A stretch of 64,000 nucleotides of DNA, taken from the NCBI RefSeq assembly GCF_014194695.1, contig NZ_JACIAH010000007.1:186001-250000 (forward strand), read 5' to 3'. Below are positions 40,823-51,728 of the stretch, piece by piece (within the stretch, counting starts at the first letter, position 1; each line of letters begins with the position of its first letter). The notes under the pieces are model-generated. The model was not told where the DNA came from. It saw nothing but the letters and a program-made list of their open reading frames with translations, and made no database searches. Source of the DNA: Rhizobium sp. BK399. GTDB taxonomy: Bacteria > Pseudomonadota > Alphaproteobacteria > Rhizobiales > Rhizobiaceae. The position numbers and the translations under genes are program-made.

Positions 40823-43513
40823 TCAGGCAGCGAGATCGCGCAGAACCGTCTGCAGGATGCCGCCGTTGTTGAGGTAGATCACTTCGTCGAGCGTATCGAC
40901 GCGCGACAACAGCGGAACTTCCTTCACGGTGCCGTCGCCGTAGGTAATCTTGGCAATCTTCTTTTCGCGCGGCTTGATGTTCTCAAGGCCCTCGATGCTG
41001 ACGATTTCGTCGCCCTTCAGGCCGAGGCTTGCCCAGGTCGTGCCCTCTTCGAAGACGAATGGGATGACGCCCATTCCGACCAGGTTCGAGCGGTGAATAC
41101 GCTCGAAGGACTGTGCAATGACCGCCTTCACGCCAAGCAGGTTGGTGCCCTTCGCTGCCCAGTCGCGGGACGAGCCGTTGCCGTACTCGACGCCAGCAAA
41201 GATGACGAGCGGAACGCCCTCGGCCTTATACTGCATAGCCGCGTCATAGATCGATTCCTCTTCCTTCGACGGATAGTGGATGGTGTAGCCACCTTCCTTG
41301 CCGTTCGGGCCGAGCATGTGGTTGCGGATACGGATATTGGCGAACGTGCCACGCATCATGACTTCATGGTTGCCGCGACGCGTGCCGTACTGGTTGAAGT
41401 CAGCGACGCCGACATTGTTCTCGAGTAGGTAAGCACCGGCCGGAGACGCAGCCTTGATCGAACCGGCAGGCGAAATGTGGTCGGTGGTGATCTTGTCGCC
41501 GAAAAGGCCGAGAACGCGAGCACCCTTGATGTCCGAAATACCCGAGCCGGTCTTGCCCATGCCCACAAAGTAGGGCGGGTTCTGCACGTAGGTCGACTTG
41601 TCATCCCAGGCGTAGGTCTGTCCGGCCGGCACTTTGACGGCCTGCCAGTTTTCATCACCCTTGAAGACGTCGGCGTACTTCGTTTCGTAAAGTTCGCGAG
41701 TGACGTACTTCTGGATGAAGTCCTGCACTTCGTGCGAGGTCGGCCAGATGTCCTTGAGGTAGACAGGCTTGCCGTTCTGGTCTTCGCCAATCGGCTCCTT
41801 GGTGAGGTCCTTCTGGACCGAGCCTGCGAGCGCGTAGGCAACGACGAGCGGCGGGGATGCCAGGTAGTTCGCCTGAACGTCGGGCGAAATACGGCCTTCG
41901 AAGTTGCGGTTGCCCGACAGAACGCCTGAAACGATCAGACCCTTGTCGTTGATCGTCTTCGAGATGGGCGCGGGCAGCGGGCCGGAGTTACCGATGCAGG
42001 TCGTGCAGCCGAAGCCGACGAGGTTGAAGCCGAGCTTGTCGAGGTCCGCCTGGAGGCCGGACTTCGCGAGGTATTCGCCAACCACCTGCGATCCGGGCGC
42101 CAGCGACGTCTTGACCCAAGGCTTCGTCTTCAGGCCCTTGGCAACAGCGTTGCGAGCGAGAAGGCCGGCAGCGATGAGAACCGACGGGTTGGAGGTGTTG
42201 GTGCAAGAGGTGATTGCGGCAATCGCAACGTCGCCATGGCCGAGATCGAAGTCGGTGCCTTCGACCGCGTAGCGGTTGGAGAGCTGACCGGGCTTCTTGT
42301 AATCGGTGTCCATCGAGCCGGCGAAACCGGAAGCGATGTTTTCGAGCGGGATACGGCCTTCAGGACGCTTCGGGCCGGCCATGGCAGGCACAACGTCGCC
42401 GAGGTCGAGTTCCAGCGTATCTGTGAAGACGAGGTCCGAACCATCGCCTTCGCGCCACATGCCCTGTGCCTTTGAGTAGGCTTCGACGAGAGCGATACGG
42501 TCCTTACTGCGGCCGGACATGTTGAGGTAGTTGATGGTTTCGCCGTCAACCGGGAAGAAGCCGCAGGTCGCGCCGTATTCCGGACCCATGTTGCCGATCG
42601 TCGCGCGGTCGGCGAGCGGCATGTTGTCCATGCCAGGGCCGAAGAATTCAACAAACTTCGAGACAACGCCCTTCTTGCGCAGCATCTGCACGACCATCAG
42701 CACGAGATCGGTCGCGGTGACGCCTTCCTTGAGCTTGCCGGTGAGTTTGAAGCCGATGACTTCAGGCAGAAGCATCGAGACCGGCTGGCCGAGCATGGCA
42801 GCTTCCGCTTCGATGCCGCCGACGCCCCAGCCGAGAACGCCGAGACCGTTGATCATCGTCGTGTGCGAGTCAGTACCTACGCAGGTATCCGGATAAGCAA
42901 TCGTCTCGCCGTCCTCTTCCTTGGTCCAGACGGTCTGGCCGAGATATTCGAGGTTGACCTGGTGACAGATGCCGGTGCCCGGAGGAACGACGCGGAAGTT
43001 CTTGAACGCCTGCTGGCCCCACTTCAGGAAGCGGTAGCGCTCGCCGTTGCGCTGGTATTCCAGCTCGACGTTCTTGGCAAATGCTTGCGGCGTACCGAAT
43101 TCGTCGACGATAACCGAGTGGTCGATGACGAGGTCGACGGGAACCAGCGGGTTGATCTTCTCTGGGTCGCCACCGAGCGACACCATCGCGTCGCGCATCG
43201 CGGCGAGGTCGACGACGGCGGGAACGCCCGTGAAGTCCTGCATCAGCACGCGCGCTGGACGATAGGCGATTTCGTTTTCGACAGCGCCCTTGTTGTTCAG
43301 CCATTCGGCCACAGCAAGGATGTGTTCCTTCGTCACCGACTGACCGTCTTCGAAGCGAAGCAGGTTCTCGAGCAAAACCTTCATCGAATAGGGAAGCTTC
43401 GAAACGCCCGGAAGGCCATTCACCTCAGCCTTGGGCAGGCTGTAGTAGACGTAGTCCTTACCGTTCACGGTGAGCGTGGAACGACAATTAAAGCTGTCAA
43501 GAGATTTAGACAC
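40823..43513 (-). CDS. acnA: aconitate hydratase A
   Basis: This 896-residue TCA-cycle enzyme interconverts citrate and isocitrate and carries a 4Fe-4S cluster. The cluster cysteines are in ITSCTNTSNP and GFGCTTCIGNSGPL. Substrate-binding stretches include DTCVGTDSHTTMINGLGV and GSSRDWAAKGTNLLGVKAVIA in the swivel domain. The start is a GTG at 43513 giving SKSLDSFNCRSTLTV, the form conserved in rhizobia; the TTG ten codons upstream is less likely. It is divergent from ccmA over about 260 bases. Confidence 0.97.
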   Translation of the reverse strand: MSKSLDSFNCRSTLTVNGKDYVYYSLPKAEVNGLPGVSKLPYSMKVLLENLLRFEDGQSVTKEHILAVAEWLNNKGAVENEIAYRPARVLMQDFTGVPAVVDLAAMRDAMVSLGGDPEKINPLVPVDLVIDHSVIVDEFGTPQAFAKNVELEYQRNGERYRFLKWGQQAFKNFRVVPPGTGICHQVNLEYLGQTVWTKEEDGETIAYPDTCVGTDSHTTMINGLGVLGWGVGGIEAEAAMLGQPVSMLLPEVIGFKLTGKLKEGVTATDLVLMVVQMLRKKGVVSKFVEFFGPGMDNMPLADRATIGNMGPEYGATCGFFPVDGETINYLNMSGRSKDRIALVEAYSKAQGMWREGDGSDLVFTDTLELDLGDVVPAMAGPKRPEGRIPLENIASGFAGSMDTDYKKPGQLSNRYAVEGTDFDLGHGDVAIAAITSCTNTSNPSVLIAAGLLARNAVAKGLKTKPWVKTSLAPGSQVVGEYLAKSGLQADLDKLGFNLVGFGCTTCIGNSGPLPAPISKTINDKGLIVSGVLSGNRNFEGRISPDVQANYLASPPLVVAYALAGSVQKDLTKEPIGEDQNGKPVYLKDIWPTSHEVQDFIQKYVTRELYETKYADVFKGDENWQAVKVPAGQTYAWDDKSTYVQNPPYFVGMGKTGSGISDIKGARVLGLFGDKITTDHISPAGSIKAASPAGAYLLENNVGVADFNQYGTRRGNHEVMMRGTFANIRIRNHMLGPNGKEGGYTIHYPSKEEESIYDAAMQYKAEGVPLVIFAGVEYGNGSSRDWAAKGTNLLGVKAVIAQSFERIHRSNLVGMGVIPFVFEEGTTWASLGLKGDEIVSIEGLENIKPREKKIAKITYGDGTVKEVPLLSRVDTLDEVIYLNNGGILQTVLRDLAA

Positions 43514-43771
43514 GAGAGACCCCGTTTCTGATAGCGAACACAATCGTGCGGACGCCTATGCACGTAATGCACATCAGGATGCGGGTACGGCCATTTCCGC
43601 TGTCCGCACGTGGAGCGAAGCCCATGTTCGGCGCAAGGATGAAATTCACGCCGACCGCTGGCGTGGTTGCGGGTCTTATAGATAATTTCTATGAAAGGTG
43701 CCAGAGAGTGCGTGACCCATTTCGGATTTTTTTGCATTGCGATGACTGAAAAATTAAACCACGGAAAAGTC

Positions 43772-44416
43772 ATGCATCTTGAGGCTGCCAATCTGGCTGC
43801 GCGCCGGGGCGAAGACCTGATTTTTGAGGGGCTTTCATTCGGCCTGGAAGCAGGCCAAGCGCTGGTTTTGACTGGTAAAAATGGATCGGGAAAGTCAACT
43901 TTGCTGCGCGTCGTCGCCGGTCTCCTCCGTCAGGAAAGGGGTACGGTGAGCTTTACCGATTCGCATGGCGACACACACAAGCGCGTTGGAGAAATCAGTC
44001 ACTATCTCGGCCACCGCAATGCGATGAAAAGCGAACTGACCGTTGCTGAAAACCTCGAGTTCTGGCGCCGCTTTCTGGGACAGATGCACGGCCCCTCCGT
44101 TTCCATCGATGAGGCCGCAGCCGCGGTCGGGCTCGAAGGGATCACCCACCTTCCTTTCGGCTATCTCTCGGCTGGCCAGCAAAGGCGCTTTGCCTTCGCC
44201 AAGCTGCTGATCGCCTACCGGCCGGTCTGGATCCTCGATGAACCGACGGCGGCGCTCGACACAAGCGGCGACCGCCTCTTTGCCGAGCTCATCGAAGCGC
44301 ATCGGCGCAATGGCGGCATCGTGCTTGCTGCGACCCACCAGCCCCTTGGCCTAGAAGGCGTGCAGGAACTGCGGATGACGGGGTTTGCTCATCCCGGATC
44401 AGGAGTGTGGGCATGA
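43772..44416 (+). CDS. ccmA: haem exporter ATPase CcmA
   Basis: This 214-residue ATPase of the CcmABCD complex releases holo-CcmE for cytochrome c maturation. Walker A GKNGSGKST lies at 35-43, signature LSAGQQRRFAFAKLL, Walker B WILDEPTAALD. The ATG at 43772 follows GGAAAAG; another in-frame ATG at 43742 would add ten non-conserved residues. Its stop overlaps the ccmB start (ATGA). It is the first gene of ccmABCDG. A TAGATAATTTC stretch near 43680 is a possible -10 region. Confidence 0.94.
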   Translation: MHLEAANLAARRGEDLIFEGLSFGLEAGQALVLTGKNGSGKSTLLRVVAGLLRQERGTVSFTDSHGDTHKRVGEISHYLGHRNAMKSELTVAENLEFWRRFLGQMHGPSVSIDEAAAAVGLEGITHLPFGYLSAGQQRRFAFAKLLIAYRPVWILDEPTAALDTSGDRLFAELIEAHRRNGGIVLAATHQPLGLEGVQELRMTGFAHPGSGVWA

Positions 44417-45072
44417 CCGCACTTCTGCTGCGCGACCTCAAGATCTCCATCCGCGCCGGCGGCGGTGCGCTGGTCGGCGTCCTCTTCTTCCTGACCGTCG
44501 TTGCGGTCATTCCCTTTGGTGTCGGACCCGATCTCGCATTGTTGTCCCGTATCGGCCCGGCCATCGTCTGGATCGGAGCTCTGCTTGCGGCACTTCTCGG
44601 CCTCGACCGGCTATTCCAGGCCGAACGCGACGACGGCTCGCTCGACCTCATGCTGATGCAGGAGACCCCGCTCGTCCTGACGGTGCTGGTCAAGTGCCTG
44701 GCGCACTGGATCGCCACCAGCCTTCCGCTCGTCATTGCCTCGCCGCTGCTTGGCCTGTTCATGAACATGAGCGAGACGGCGATCGGCGCGACGATGCTGA
44801 CACTGCTGGTCGGTTCACCGGCGATTACCTTCATCGGCGCGGTTGGCGCGGCCGTCGCCGTTGCCTTGCCGCGCGGCGGACTGTTGGTCTCGATCCTGGT
44901 CCTGCCACTGACCATTCCGGTATTGATCTTCGGCGTCAGCGCTACTTATTCGGCGGTCGAGGGGCCGTCGCCCTTCCTGCCACCGTTTCTGATCCTGATC
45001 GCGCTAACACTGTTCTTCGCCGCTATCGGCCCGGCCGCGGCGGCATTGGCGCTGCGCAACACGTCGGATTGA
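44413..45072 (+). CDS. ccmB: haem exporter permease CcmB
   Basis: This 219-residue membrane protein has about six hydrophobic segments, with the family entry LLLRDLKISIRAGGGALVG and the conserved LDRLFQAERDDGSLDLM loop that contacts CcmA. It acts with CcmA and CcmC in loading haem onto CcmE and releasing it. ATG 44413 overlaps the ccmA stop; the GTG two codons before is an alternative. Confidence 0.94.
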   Translation: MTALLLRDLKISIRAGGGALVGVLFFLTVVAVIPFGVGPDLALLSRIGPAIVWIGALLAALLGLDRLFQAERDDGSLDLMLMQETPLVLTVLVKCLAHWIATSLPLVIASPLLGLFMNMSETAIGATMLTLLVGSPAITFIGAVGAAVAVALPRGGLLVSILVLPLTIPVLIFGVSATYSAVEGPSPFLPPFLILIALTLFFAAIGPAAAALALRNTSD

Positions 45073-45119
45073 TGGAGCGCTCGATTGCGACAGAAGGCAT
45101 ATCGCGGTAAGGAAACGGC

Positions 45120-45881
45120 ATGAGTGAAACGAGCCTCGCCATCACGAAATTCAGCGATCTCGCCAACCCGACGCGGTTTCTGGCGCTGGCTGCACGCATC
45201 CTTCCCTGGATGGCCGCTTTCACGGCCCTCTGTTTCATCGTGGGGCTGTATCTCAGCTTCACGACCGAAGGCGACTATCAGCAGGGCGAGACGGTTCGCA
45301 TCATGTATATCCACGTCCCGGCCGCCTGGCTTTCCATGATGGGCTATACGATCATGAGCCTCTCGGCGATCGGCACGCTCGTCTGGCGCCACCCGTTGGC
45401 GGATGTATCGGCCAAGGCCGCAGCCCCGCTGGGCGCCGCCTTCACGCTGATTGCCCTCGTCACCGGCTCTCTCTGGGGCAAGCCGATGTGGGGTACGTGG
45501 TGGGTATGGGACGCAAGGCTAACGTCCGTCTTCATTCTGTTCCTGATGTATCTCGGGCTTATCGCGCTCAATCGCGCAATCGACGAGCCGTCCAAGGCCG
45601 CACGCGTCAGCGCCGTGCTGATCCTCGTCGGCTTCGTCAACATCCCGATCATCAAGTTCTCCGTCGACTGGTGGAACACATTGCATCAGTCCGCAAGCGT
45701 CCTGCGTCTCGACGGCCCGGCCATCGATCCGGAATTCCTCCGGCCGCTGCTGGTGATGGCCGTGGCTTTCACCGCGCTCTTTTTCACCCTGCACATCATG
45801 GCCATGCGCAACGAAATCTGGCGTCGCCGTGTCGCCGCCCAACGCCGTATGGCAGCCCGGCTCGCGAGCCGCGAGGGATAG
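45120..45881 (+). CDS. ccmC: haem handling protein CcmC
   Basis: This 253-residue membrane protein has six segments and the periplasmic tryptophan-rich haem-binding motif [16 protein letters not shown]. Conserved His residues lie on either side (YIHVPAAW and WWNTLHQ). It attaches haem to CcmE. AAGGAAA stands before the ATG. It starts 47 bases after ccmB, the only non-overlapping gap in the operon apart from the one before ccmD. Confidence 0.95.
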   Translation: MSETSLAITKFSDLANPTRFLALAARILPWMAAFTALCFIVGLYLSFTTEGDYQQGETVRIMYIHVPAAWLSMMGYTIMSLSAIGTLVWRHPLADVSAKAAAPLGAAFTLIALVTGSLWGKPMWGTWWVWDARLTSVFILFLMYLGLIALNRAIDEPSKAARVSAVLILVGFVNIPIIKFSVDWWNTLHQSASVLRLDGPAIDPEFLRPLLVMAVAFTALFFTLHIMAMRNEIWRRRVAAQRRMAARLASREG

Positions 45882-45883
45882 CC

Positions 45884-46051
45884 ATGACACACGCTTTCTA
45901 TGTTTACGGCTCCTACGCCTTTGCAGCGCTTGTGACAGCAGCCGTGACGCTGTGGACCTGGGCCGACGGTCGCGCTCGCCGTAAGGAACTTGCAGCCCTT
46001 GAGGCTTCCGGTATTCGCCGCCGCTCGGCGCGCGCAAAGGATGGCGAATGA
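45884..46051 (+). CDS. ccmD: haem exporter small subunit CcmD
   Basis: This is a 55-residue membrane protein with one hydrophobic segment (about 6-26) and a basic Arg-rich C-terminal tail. It has the typical [15 protein letters not shown] entry. CcmD stabilises the CcmC-CcmE complex and helps release holo-CcmE. It starts two bases after the ccmC stop and overlaps ccmG by four bases. Confidence 0.93.
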   Translation: MTHAFYVYGSYAFAALVTAAVTLWTWADGRARRKELAALEASGIRRRSARAKDGE

Positions 46052-46653
46052 GCCCCACGCCTGAAACGAACCCCGCCAAGCGCGGTTTCGGACGCTATGC
46101 CGTCGCCTTGATCCCGTTGGCGGTCTTTGCCGTCATTGCCGGCACTGCGGCCAAGATGCTTTACGATCAGGATGTCCATGGCAAGGATATCTCGGAAATC
46201 CCCTCAGCCCTCATCGGCACGAAGGCACCGACTCTCAACCTGCCGCCGCTCGAAGGCGCCAACCTGCCCGCCCTCACCGACGGTGCGATCAAGGGCAAGC
46301 TGACGCTCGTCAACGTCTTCGCCTCCTGGTGCATCCCCTGTCGCGAAGAGCATCCGATCCTGAGGGAACTCGCGAAGGACAGCCGCCTTAACGTGGTCGC
46401 CATCAACTACAAGGACAAGAACGACAACGCGCTTCGCTTCCTCGGCGAACTTGGCAATCCCTTTGCCGCTATCGGCATCGACCCCAAGGGGCAGGCCGCG
46501 ATCGATTGGGGTGTCTACGGAATTCCGGAAAGCTATCTCGTCGCCCCTGACGGCACAATCCTATACAAACGTGTAGGCCCGTTCGACGACATCAGCCTGA
46601 AGGAAGGTCTGTTGCCCGCTATGGCAAAGGCCCTTGGCAAGCCCGCTTCCTGA
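46048..46653 (+). CDS. ccmG: thiol:disulfide interchange protein CcmG/DsbE
   Basis: This 201-residue periplasmic thioredoxin-like protein is anchored by one N-terminal segment (about 17-37). The reducing active site is WCIPC with Cys95 and Cys98, followed by REEHP as in CcmG. It keeps apocytochrome c cysteines reduced for haem attachment. ccmE, ccmF and ccmH are not here and are expected at another locus (cycHJKL) in rhizobia. The stop directly abuts the UPF0314 stop on the other strand. Confidence 0.94.
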   Translation: MSPTPETNPAKRGFGRYAVALIPLAVFAVIAGTAAKMLYDQDVHGKDISEIPSALIGTKAPTLNLPPLEGANLPALTDGAIKGKLTLVNVFASWCIPCREEHPILRELAKDSRLNVVAINYKDKNDNALRFLGELGNPFAAIGIDPKGQAAIDWGVYGIPESYLVAPDGTILYKRVGPFDDISLKEGLLPAMAKALGKPAS

Positions 46654-47241
46654 TCAGATCGCGCTTTGCCAGGTCTTGACCGCCTCGACGGGCCAGACCA
46701 GCATCAAGACGTTGAGCGTCAGGTTGTCGCGGATCAGGTAGCCGGTCAAAAGCTCGAAGAAGATCGCTATCGCCACCGTCAGCGCCACCGGCGCGCGCGA
46801 TGCGAAGATGAAGCCGACAACCATGAACACGGTGTCCATCGCTGAATTGATGATGCTGTCGCCGTAATAGTCGAGCGAGATCGTCGCCGAGCGGTAGCGA
46901 TCGATGATGACGGGCGAGTTCTCCAGCAGCTCCCAGCCGGACTCGATGACCAGCGCCAACAGCAGGCGTGTCGCAAACGGCTTTCCGCGCAGGACGAGAT
47001 GCGCCACGCCGTAGAAGATGAACCCGTGGATGATATGCGATGGCGTGTACCAGTCCGACAGGTGCTGGGAATTGCCACTCGACTTGACGACGCCTTCCCA
47101 CAGCTTGACATAGCCGCAGGTGCAGATCGGCGTGCGGCCCATCAGATACTCGGCAACCACCTGCGCCAGCAGAACCAGTAGGCAGGCTGCGAACCAGAAC
47201 GTCTGATGGCGAACCCTTGTCTGCGCCTCTGCAACCGTCAC
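46654..47241 (-). CDS. UPF0314 (DUF2585) membrane protein
   Basis: This 195-residue inner-membrane protein has about five hydrophobic segments. The conserved core is [37 protein letters not shown], followed by [18 protein letters not shown]. The C-T-C and His/Glu pattern suggests a metal site, but no function is known. The family is restricted to alphaproteobacteria. The start is a GTG at 47241 overlapping the yciB stop by four bases (GTGA), so it is translationally coupled; the longer ORF to 47334 lies in yciB. Confidence 0.85.
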   Translation of the reverse strand: MTVAEAQTRVRHQTFWFAACLLVLLAQVVAEYLMGRTPICTCGYVKLWEGVVKSSGNSQHLSDWYTPSHIIHGFIFYGVAHLVLRGKPFATRLLLALVIESGWELLENSPVIIDRYRSATISLDYYGDSIINSAMDTVFMVVGFIFASRAPVALTVAIAIFFELLTGYLIRDNLTLNVLMLVWPVEAVKTWQSAI

Positions 47242-47882
47242 TTTTCGGCCTCTCCAGCCGGCGTTACCGTGTGCTTCATGATCAGTGGCATCTGCGCCAT
47301 CGTGAAGATGATGGTGATCGGCATCGTTCCCCAAACCTTGAAGGCGATCCAGAAGTCATCGGAGAAATTGCGCCAGATGACTTCGTTCAGCACTGCGAGA
47401 AAGAGGAAGAAGATGCCCCAGCGAACCGTCAGCTTGCGCCATCCCTCGGCATCGAGCTGGAAGGCCGCATTGAAGACGTAGCCGAGCAACGACTTGCCGA
47501 AAGCCAGGCCGCCAAGCAGCGAAACGCCGAAGAGCGCGTTGACGATGGTCGGCTTCATCTTGATGAAGGTTTCGTTCTGCAGGTAGATCGACAGCGATCC
47601 GAAGATAACGACCACGATTCCCGACACGAACGGCATGATCGGCAGGTGCCCGAGCACGACCTTCGAAACGATCAGCGAGACCACGGTCGCGGCCATGAAA
47701 AGGGCCGTTGCCACGAACAGCGGTCCGCCAAGCTCCGAGAGAACAGGAAAACGCTCGACCAGCCACGCGCCGCGCAGGTTGGCGAAGAAGAAGATCAGCA
47801 GCGGGCCAAGCTCCAGCGCCAGTTTCAGCATCGGGTGATGCCTGTCGGCCGCGCTTGGGGTGATATCGCTCTCTGTCGTCAT
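47238..47882 (-). CDS. yciB: inner-membrane septation protein A (YciB/IspZ)
   Basis: This is a 214-residue membrane protein with five to six hydrophobic segments. Family marks are [16 protein letters not shown] at the start, the [27 protein letters not shown] region and [13 protein letters not shown] near the end. YciB interacts with division and elongation proteins and with cell-envelope upkeep. It lies 64 bases after ftsY and precedes UPF0314, forming an ftsY-yciB-UPF0314 transcription unit. Confidence 0.92.
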   Translation of the reverse strand: MTTESDITPSAADRHHPMLKLALELGPLLIFFFANLRGAWLVERFPVLSELGGPLFVATALFMAATVVSLIVSKVVLGHLPIMPFVSGIVVVIFGSLSIYLQNETFIKMKPTIVNALFGVSLLGGLAFGKSLLGYVFNAAFQLDAEGWRKLTVRWGIFFLFLAVLNEVIWRNFSDDFWIAFKVWGTMPITIIFTMAQMPLIMKHTVTPAGEAEK

Positions 47883-47946
47883 TCTATCTCAAATCCGTTT
47901 GTGTCACACGAGACGCTTGCCCGTGTTTGTCGGCATATCTGTGGCA

Positions 47947-49536
47947 CTATTGGCCGAGCCCGGCAATGGCGTGCGCGAAATCCTCGGCCTCGAACGGCTC
48001 GAGATCATCGACGCCTTCGCCGACGCCGATGAAATAGACTGGTAGCTTGTGCTTGGCGGAGATCGCCACGAGGATACCGCCGCGGGCCGTGCCGTCGAGC
48101 TTCGTCATGATCAGCCCGTTGACGCCTGCGACATTGCGGAAGATCTCGACCTGCGACAGCGCGTTCTGCCCCGTTGTCGCGTCGAGCGTCTGCAGCACCG
48201 TATGCGGCGCGTCCGGATCAAGCTTGCCGAGAACGCGAACGATCTTCTCAAGTTCGGCCATCAGCTCCGCCTTGTTCTGAAGACGGCCGGCGGTATCGAT
48301 GATCAGCACATCGCACTTCTTCGCCTTGGCCTGCTCGAAAGCGTCATAGGCGAGGCCTGCGGCATCCGCGCCGAGCTTGGTGCCGATGAACTCCGACTTG
48401 GTGCGATCGGCCCAGATCTTCAGCTGTTCGATCGCAGCGGCGCGGAACGTGTCGCCGGCTGCCACCATGACCTTCAGCCCGGCGCCCGACAGCTTCGCCG
48501 CGAGCTTGCCGATCGTCGTGGTCTTACCAGTACCGTTGACGCCGACGACAAGGATGACATGCGGCTTGTGGCTGAGGTCCAGCTGCAGCGGCTTGGCGAC
48601 AGGCTTCAGCACTTTGGCGATCTCGCTTGCCATGATGCGGCTGACATCCTCTCCGGTGACGTCCTTGCCGTAGCGCTCGGAGGCGAGCGTATCGGTGACG
48701 CGCATCGCCGTCTCGACGCCGAGATCGGCCTGGATCAGCAGATCCTCGAGATCTTGCAGCGTCTCGTCGTCGAGCTTGCGCTTGGTGAAGAGCGCCGCGA
48801 TCTGGCCGGTGAGCTGCGACGACGTGCGGGCAAGGCCGGCACGCAGACGCTGGAACCAGGAAAGTTTAGGAGCAGGAACCAGAGGCGCTGCCTCGGAAGC
48901 CACGGGACCTGTCGCAAATCCCTTTGGAAGAACCGGCGCGGCCGAGGCATCATCGGAAACGGCATCGTCTTCGATCGGAGCAGATATCTCTTGATCGGCG
49001 GGAGAGAGTTCATCCGTGATGGGCTGCTGCTCAGCATCAGCGTCCGTTTCAAGCTCTGCGGCCGGCTCGTCGGTTTCGGCAGCGTATACTACCTGCGCAA
49101 CGTCGTCCTCTTTTGCCTGCTCGCCGGTTCCCGGCTGCAGGGAAGCAGCAACAGCAACCGCCTCTTCCGGCGCGCTTTCGGCGGGAGTAACGACCTCGGT
49201 TTCGGCCTCGAGCAGCGACAGCGGCACAACACCTATATCGCTCGCCTGCATCTCGGACGGCAAGACCTCGGAAACGTCTTCCTCGACGGGCACGAGCGCT
49301 TCGGCCTGCTCGGCTAGATCCTCGATCGGAGCGTCCTCACCTACGTCTTGGGCAGGACCGCCAGCCGTATCCATCTCCTCGGCCAGAACGGGGTCGGCGG
49401 CAACAGGAAGATTTTCCTCACGCGAGTGCGGCTCCAGTTCGGACTCGACTGCTTTCGTCTCGACCGGCTCCGGCGCCTGCTCTTCCTCCGGCTTTGGGCC
49501 GAAGGTGAAGACCTTTTTGATGAAATTGAACGCCAT
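47947..49536 (-). CDS. ftsY: signal recognition particle receptor FtsY
   Basis: This 529-residue GTPase docks SRP-ribosome complexes at the membrane. Residues 1 to about 215 are an acidic Glu/Ala-rich A domain. The NG domain follows: N helices near 230-300, P-loop GVNGTGKTTT, DTAGRLQNK, TKLDGTARGG and the C-terminal GVGEGVDDLEPF. The A domain starts MAFNFIKKVFTFGPKPEEE, with a basic amphipathic start for lipid contact. It is followed at 15 bases upstream by mtaB, so dapF-mtaB-ftsY-yciB-UPF0314 may be one long unit. Its partner ffh lies 5.7 kb away. Confidence 0.96.
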   Translation of the reverse strand: MAFNFIKKVFTFGPKPEEEQAPEPVETKAVESELEPHSREENLPVAADPVLAEEMDTAGGPAQDVGEDAPIEDLAEQAEALVPVEEDVSEVLPSEMQASDIGVVPLSLLEAETEVVTPAESAPEEAVAVAASLQPGTGEQAKEDDVAQVVYAAETDEPAAELETDADAEQQPITDELSPADQEISAPIEDDAVSDDASAAPVLPKGFATGPVASEAAPLVPAPKLSWFQRLRAGLARTSSQLTGQIAALFTKRKLDDETLQDLEDLLIQADLGVETAMRVTDTLASERYGKDVTGEDVSRIMASEIAKVLKPVAKPLQLDLSHKPHVILVVGVNGTGKTTTIGKLAAKLSGAGLKVMVAAGDTFRAAAIEQLKIWADRTKSEFIGTKLGADAAGLAYDAFEQAKAKKCDVLIIDTAGRLQNKAELMAELEKIVRVLGKLDPDAPHTVLQTLDATTGQNALSQVEIFRNVAGVNGLIMTKLDGTARGGILVAISAKHKLPVYFIGVGEGVDDLEPFEAEDFAHAIAGLGQ

Positions 49537-49551
49537 GAGGATTCCGTAAAC

Positions 49552-50826
49552 TCAGGCCGCGTCGGCGGCCGTCAATTGCATGTCGAGGTGTTTGCCGTTG
49601 TGCCCGGTGATCACAGCCTGCACGAAGCTTCGGGGCGCCAGTCCGGCCGCTGCGACAAGCGTGAAGTTCTCGGTATGCGCCAAACCGTTGTTTTCCACCA
49701 GCAGCCATTGCCGCGTTCCGACCATTCCGTCGAGATGGGACTGATGCAGGCGATGTCCAGTGGCGCGAAGCCGCGCTGCCCGCTCCTTGACCAGCGCGCG
49801 ATCGAGCTGCGGCATCCGCGCGGCGGGCGTCCCCGGCCGTGGGCTGTACGGGAATACGTGAAGATGGGCGATACCGGCCTTTTCCGCGAGCCGCTCGGCA
49901 TTGGCGAACATCTCTTCGCTCTCTGTCGGGAACCCGGCGATCATATCTGCGCCGAAGCTCATCTCAGGCCGCAGGCGGCGCACGTCGTTGACGAAGGCCA
50001 AGGCGTCCGCGCTGGAATGGCGGCGCTTCATTCGCTTCAGGATCATGTCGTCACCATGCTGCAGGGAAAGGTGAAGATGTGGCATGAACCGCTCTTCCTC
50101 GGCGATCAGGTCCAGCAGATGCTTGTCCGCCTCGATGCTGTCGATCGACGAAAGCCGCAGGCGGCGAATATCGGGCACCTGCTTCAGAAGCGTCTTCGCG
50201 AGCAACCCGAGCGTCGGTTCGCCGGGTAGGTCAGCGCCGTAACTGGTCGCATCGACCCCGGTCAGAACGATCTCGCGGTAGCCGCTTTCGACGAGCTTGC
50301 GCGCCTGGTCGACGACCGCTCCCATTGGCACCGAACGCGAATTGCCCCGACCATAGGGAATGATGCAGAAGGTGCAGCGGTGGTCGCAGCCGTTCTGGAC
50401 CTGGATGAAAGCCCGCACGTGACCATCGATGTGCTTGACCATCTGCGGCGCTGTCTGGCGCACGCTCATGATGTCGTTGACGCGTAGCTTCTCTTCCGCC
50501 GAAACACCAAAATCCGGCAGAGCGCGATAGGAAGCGCTCTTCAGTTTTTCCTCGTTGCCAAGGACGGCATCGACCTCTGCCATGTCGGCGAAGGTTTCCT
50601 TCTCCGTCTGGGCCGCGCAACCTGTCACGATGATGCGGGCATGAGGATTGTCGCGCCGCGCGCGACGGATTGCCTGGCGAGCCTGACGCACGGCTTCACC
50701 GGTGACGGCGCAGGTATTGACGAGGATGGCATTGTTGAGCCCGGCCTTTTCAGCCTCCGCCCGCATCACTTCGGATTCGTAGGTATTCAGACGACAGCCG
50801 AAGGTGATGACTTCGACGCCGCTCAC
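49552..50826 (-). CDS. mtaB: tRNA ms2t6A methylthiotransferase MtaB
   Basis: This 424-residue radical-SAM enzyme adds a methylthio group to t6A37 of tRNAs reading ANN codons. N-terminal cluster cysteines are Cys11, Cys39 and Cys70 (TFGCRLN, NTCAVT, TGCAAQ). The radical-SAM motif CDHRCTFC gives Cys147, Cys151 and Cys154. A TRAM-like end follows. The start is a GTG at 50826 overlapping the dapF stop (GTGA); the ORF extends further upstream inside dapF without support. dapF-mtaB-ftsY order is common in rhizobia. Confidence 0.94.
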   Translation of the reverse strand: MSGVEVITFGCRLNTYESEVMRAEAEKAGLNNAILVNTCAVTGEAVRQARQAIRRARRDNPHARIIVTGCAAQTEKETFADMAEVDAVLGNEEKLKSASYRALPDFGVSAEEKLRVNDIMSVRQTAPQMVKHIDGHVRAFIQVQNGCDHRCTFCIIPYGRGNSRSVPMGAVVDQARKLVESGYREIVLTGVDATSYGADLPGEPTLGLLAKTLLKQVPDIRRLRLSSIDSIEADKHLLDLIAEEERFMPHLHLSLQHGDDMILKRMKRRHSSADALAFVNDVRRLRPEMSFGADMIAGFPTESEEMFANAERLAEKAGIAHLHVFPYSPRPGTPAARMPQLDRALVKERAARLRATGHRLHQSHLDGMVGTRQWLLVENNGLAHTENFTLVAAAGLAPRSFVQAVITGHNGKHLDMQLTAADAA

Positions 50827-51728
50827 CGCGCTTCCGCTCCCGGCGCCGCATCGCGCGACCACGAACCCGTCGCCGGATCGAGCGTGCCGGACCATTCCCA
50901 TTCGGCGGGCCCCGTCATGATCACGTGGCCATCGCGTTCGCGCCATTCGATGTTGAGTATGCCCTGATTTGGGCTGCTTGCGACCTTCACCGCCACTTCG
51001 CGTCCGGTCCGTCCGGTGCGAGCGGCGGAAACAGCCGTCGCACAGGCCGCAGAACCACAGGCAAGCGTCAGTCCCGCTCCCCGCTCCCAGGTGCGCGTCG
51101 TAATCGAACTGGGAGAGGTCACCTGCGCCAGCGTGATATTGGCGCGCTCCGGGAACATCGGATGGTTTTCAAGCAGCGGTCCAAAGCGGCCGAGATCGAA
51201 CGACATCGGATCGCGGTCGATCCAGAAGATCGCATGCGGATTGCCCATCGAGGCGACGGAAGGCGAATGCAGGACCGGGTTGTCGATCGGCCCGATCTGC
51301 AGCTCGATGCGGCTGGTATCATGGAATTCTTCGGCAAGCGGAATCTTATCCCACTCGAAGACCGGCTTGCCCATATCGACGGAGATCGTCCCATCATCAT
51401 GCTCGACGGCATTGAGGATGCCGGCCACCGTCTGGAACGTGAAAACCTTCTTGCCGGTTTCCGAAGCAAGCGCCTGTACGACGCAGCGCGTGCCGTTGCC
51501 GCAGGCTTGTGCCTTCGAGCCGTCGGAGTTCAGGATATCAATCCAGGCATCCGTGCCCGCTGCTTTCGGATCGTGGATCGCCATGATCTGGTCGAACTGC
51601 GTGTCGGGTGCGGCATTCAGCGCGATCGCCGCGGCCGGCGTCACCTTGTCGGCACGACCGCGCATGTCAACGACGAGGATCTTGTTGCCAAGCCCGTTCA
51701 TCTTCGCGAATTCGACCGTTGCGCTCAT
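50823..51728 (-). CDS. dapF: diaminopimelate epimerase
   Basis: This 301-residue enzyme converts LL- to meso-diaminopimelate for lysine and peptidoglycan. Catalytic cysteines are in ACGNGTRCV (Cys76) and [23 protein letters not shown] at the start is the family's substrate-binding loop, with the usual Asn; Lys in place of Asp/Glu (N-K versus N-D/N-E) is a small variation. ATG 51728 is the first gene of the unit running to UPF0314. Confidence 0.95.
   Translation of the reverse strand: MSATVEFAKMNGLGNKILVVDMRGRADKVTPAAAIALNAAPDTQFDQIMAIHDPKAAGTDAWIDILNSDGSKAQACGNGTRCVVQALASETGKKVFTFQTVAGILNAVEHDDGTISVDMGKPVFEWDKIPLAEEFHDTSRIELQIGPIDNPVLHSPSVASMGNPHAIFWIDRDPMSFDLGRFGPLLENHPMFPERANITLAQVTSPSSITTRTWERGAGLTLACGSAACATAVSAARTGRTGREVAVKVASSPNQGILNIEWRERDGHVIMTGPAEWEWSGTLDPATGSWSRDAAPGAEAR

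Noticed and set aside
48049..49317. 422-codon plus-strand open frame
   Set aside because: It is antisense to ftsY, which is certain. The product is Arg/Leu-rich without a fold signature.
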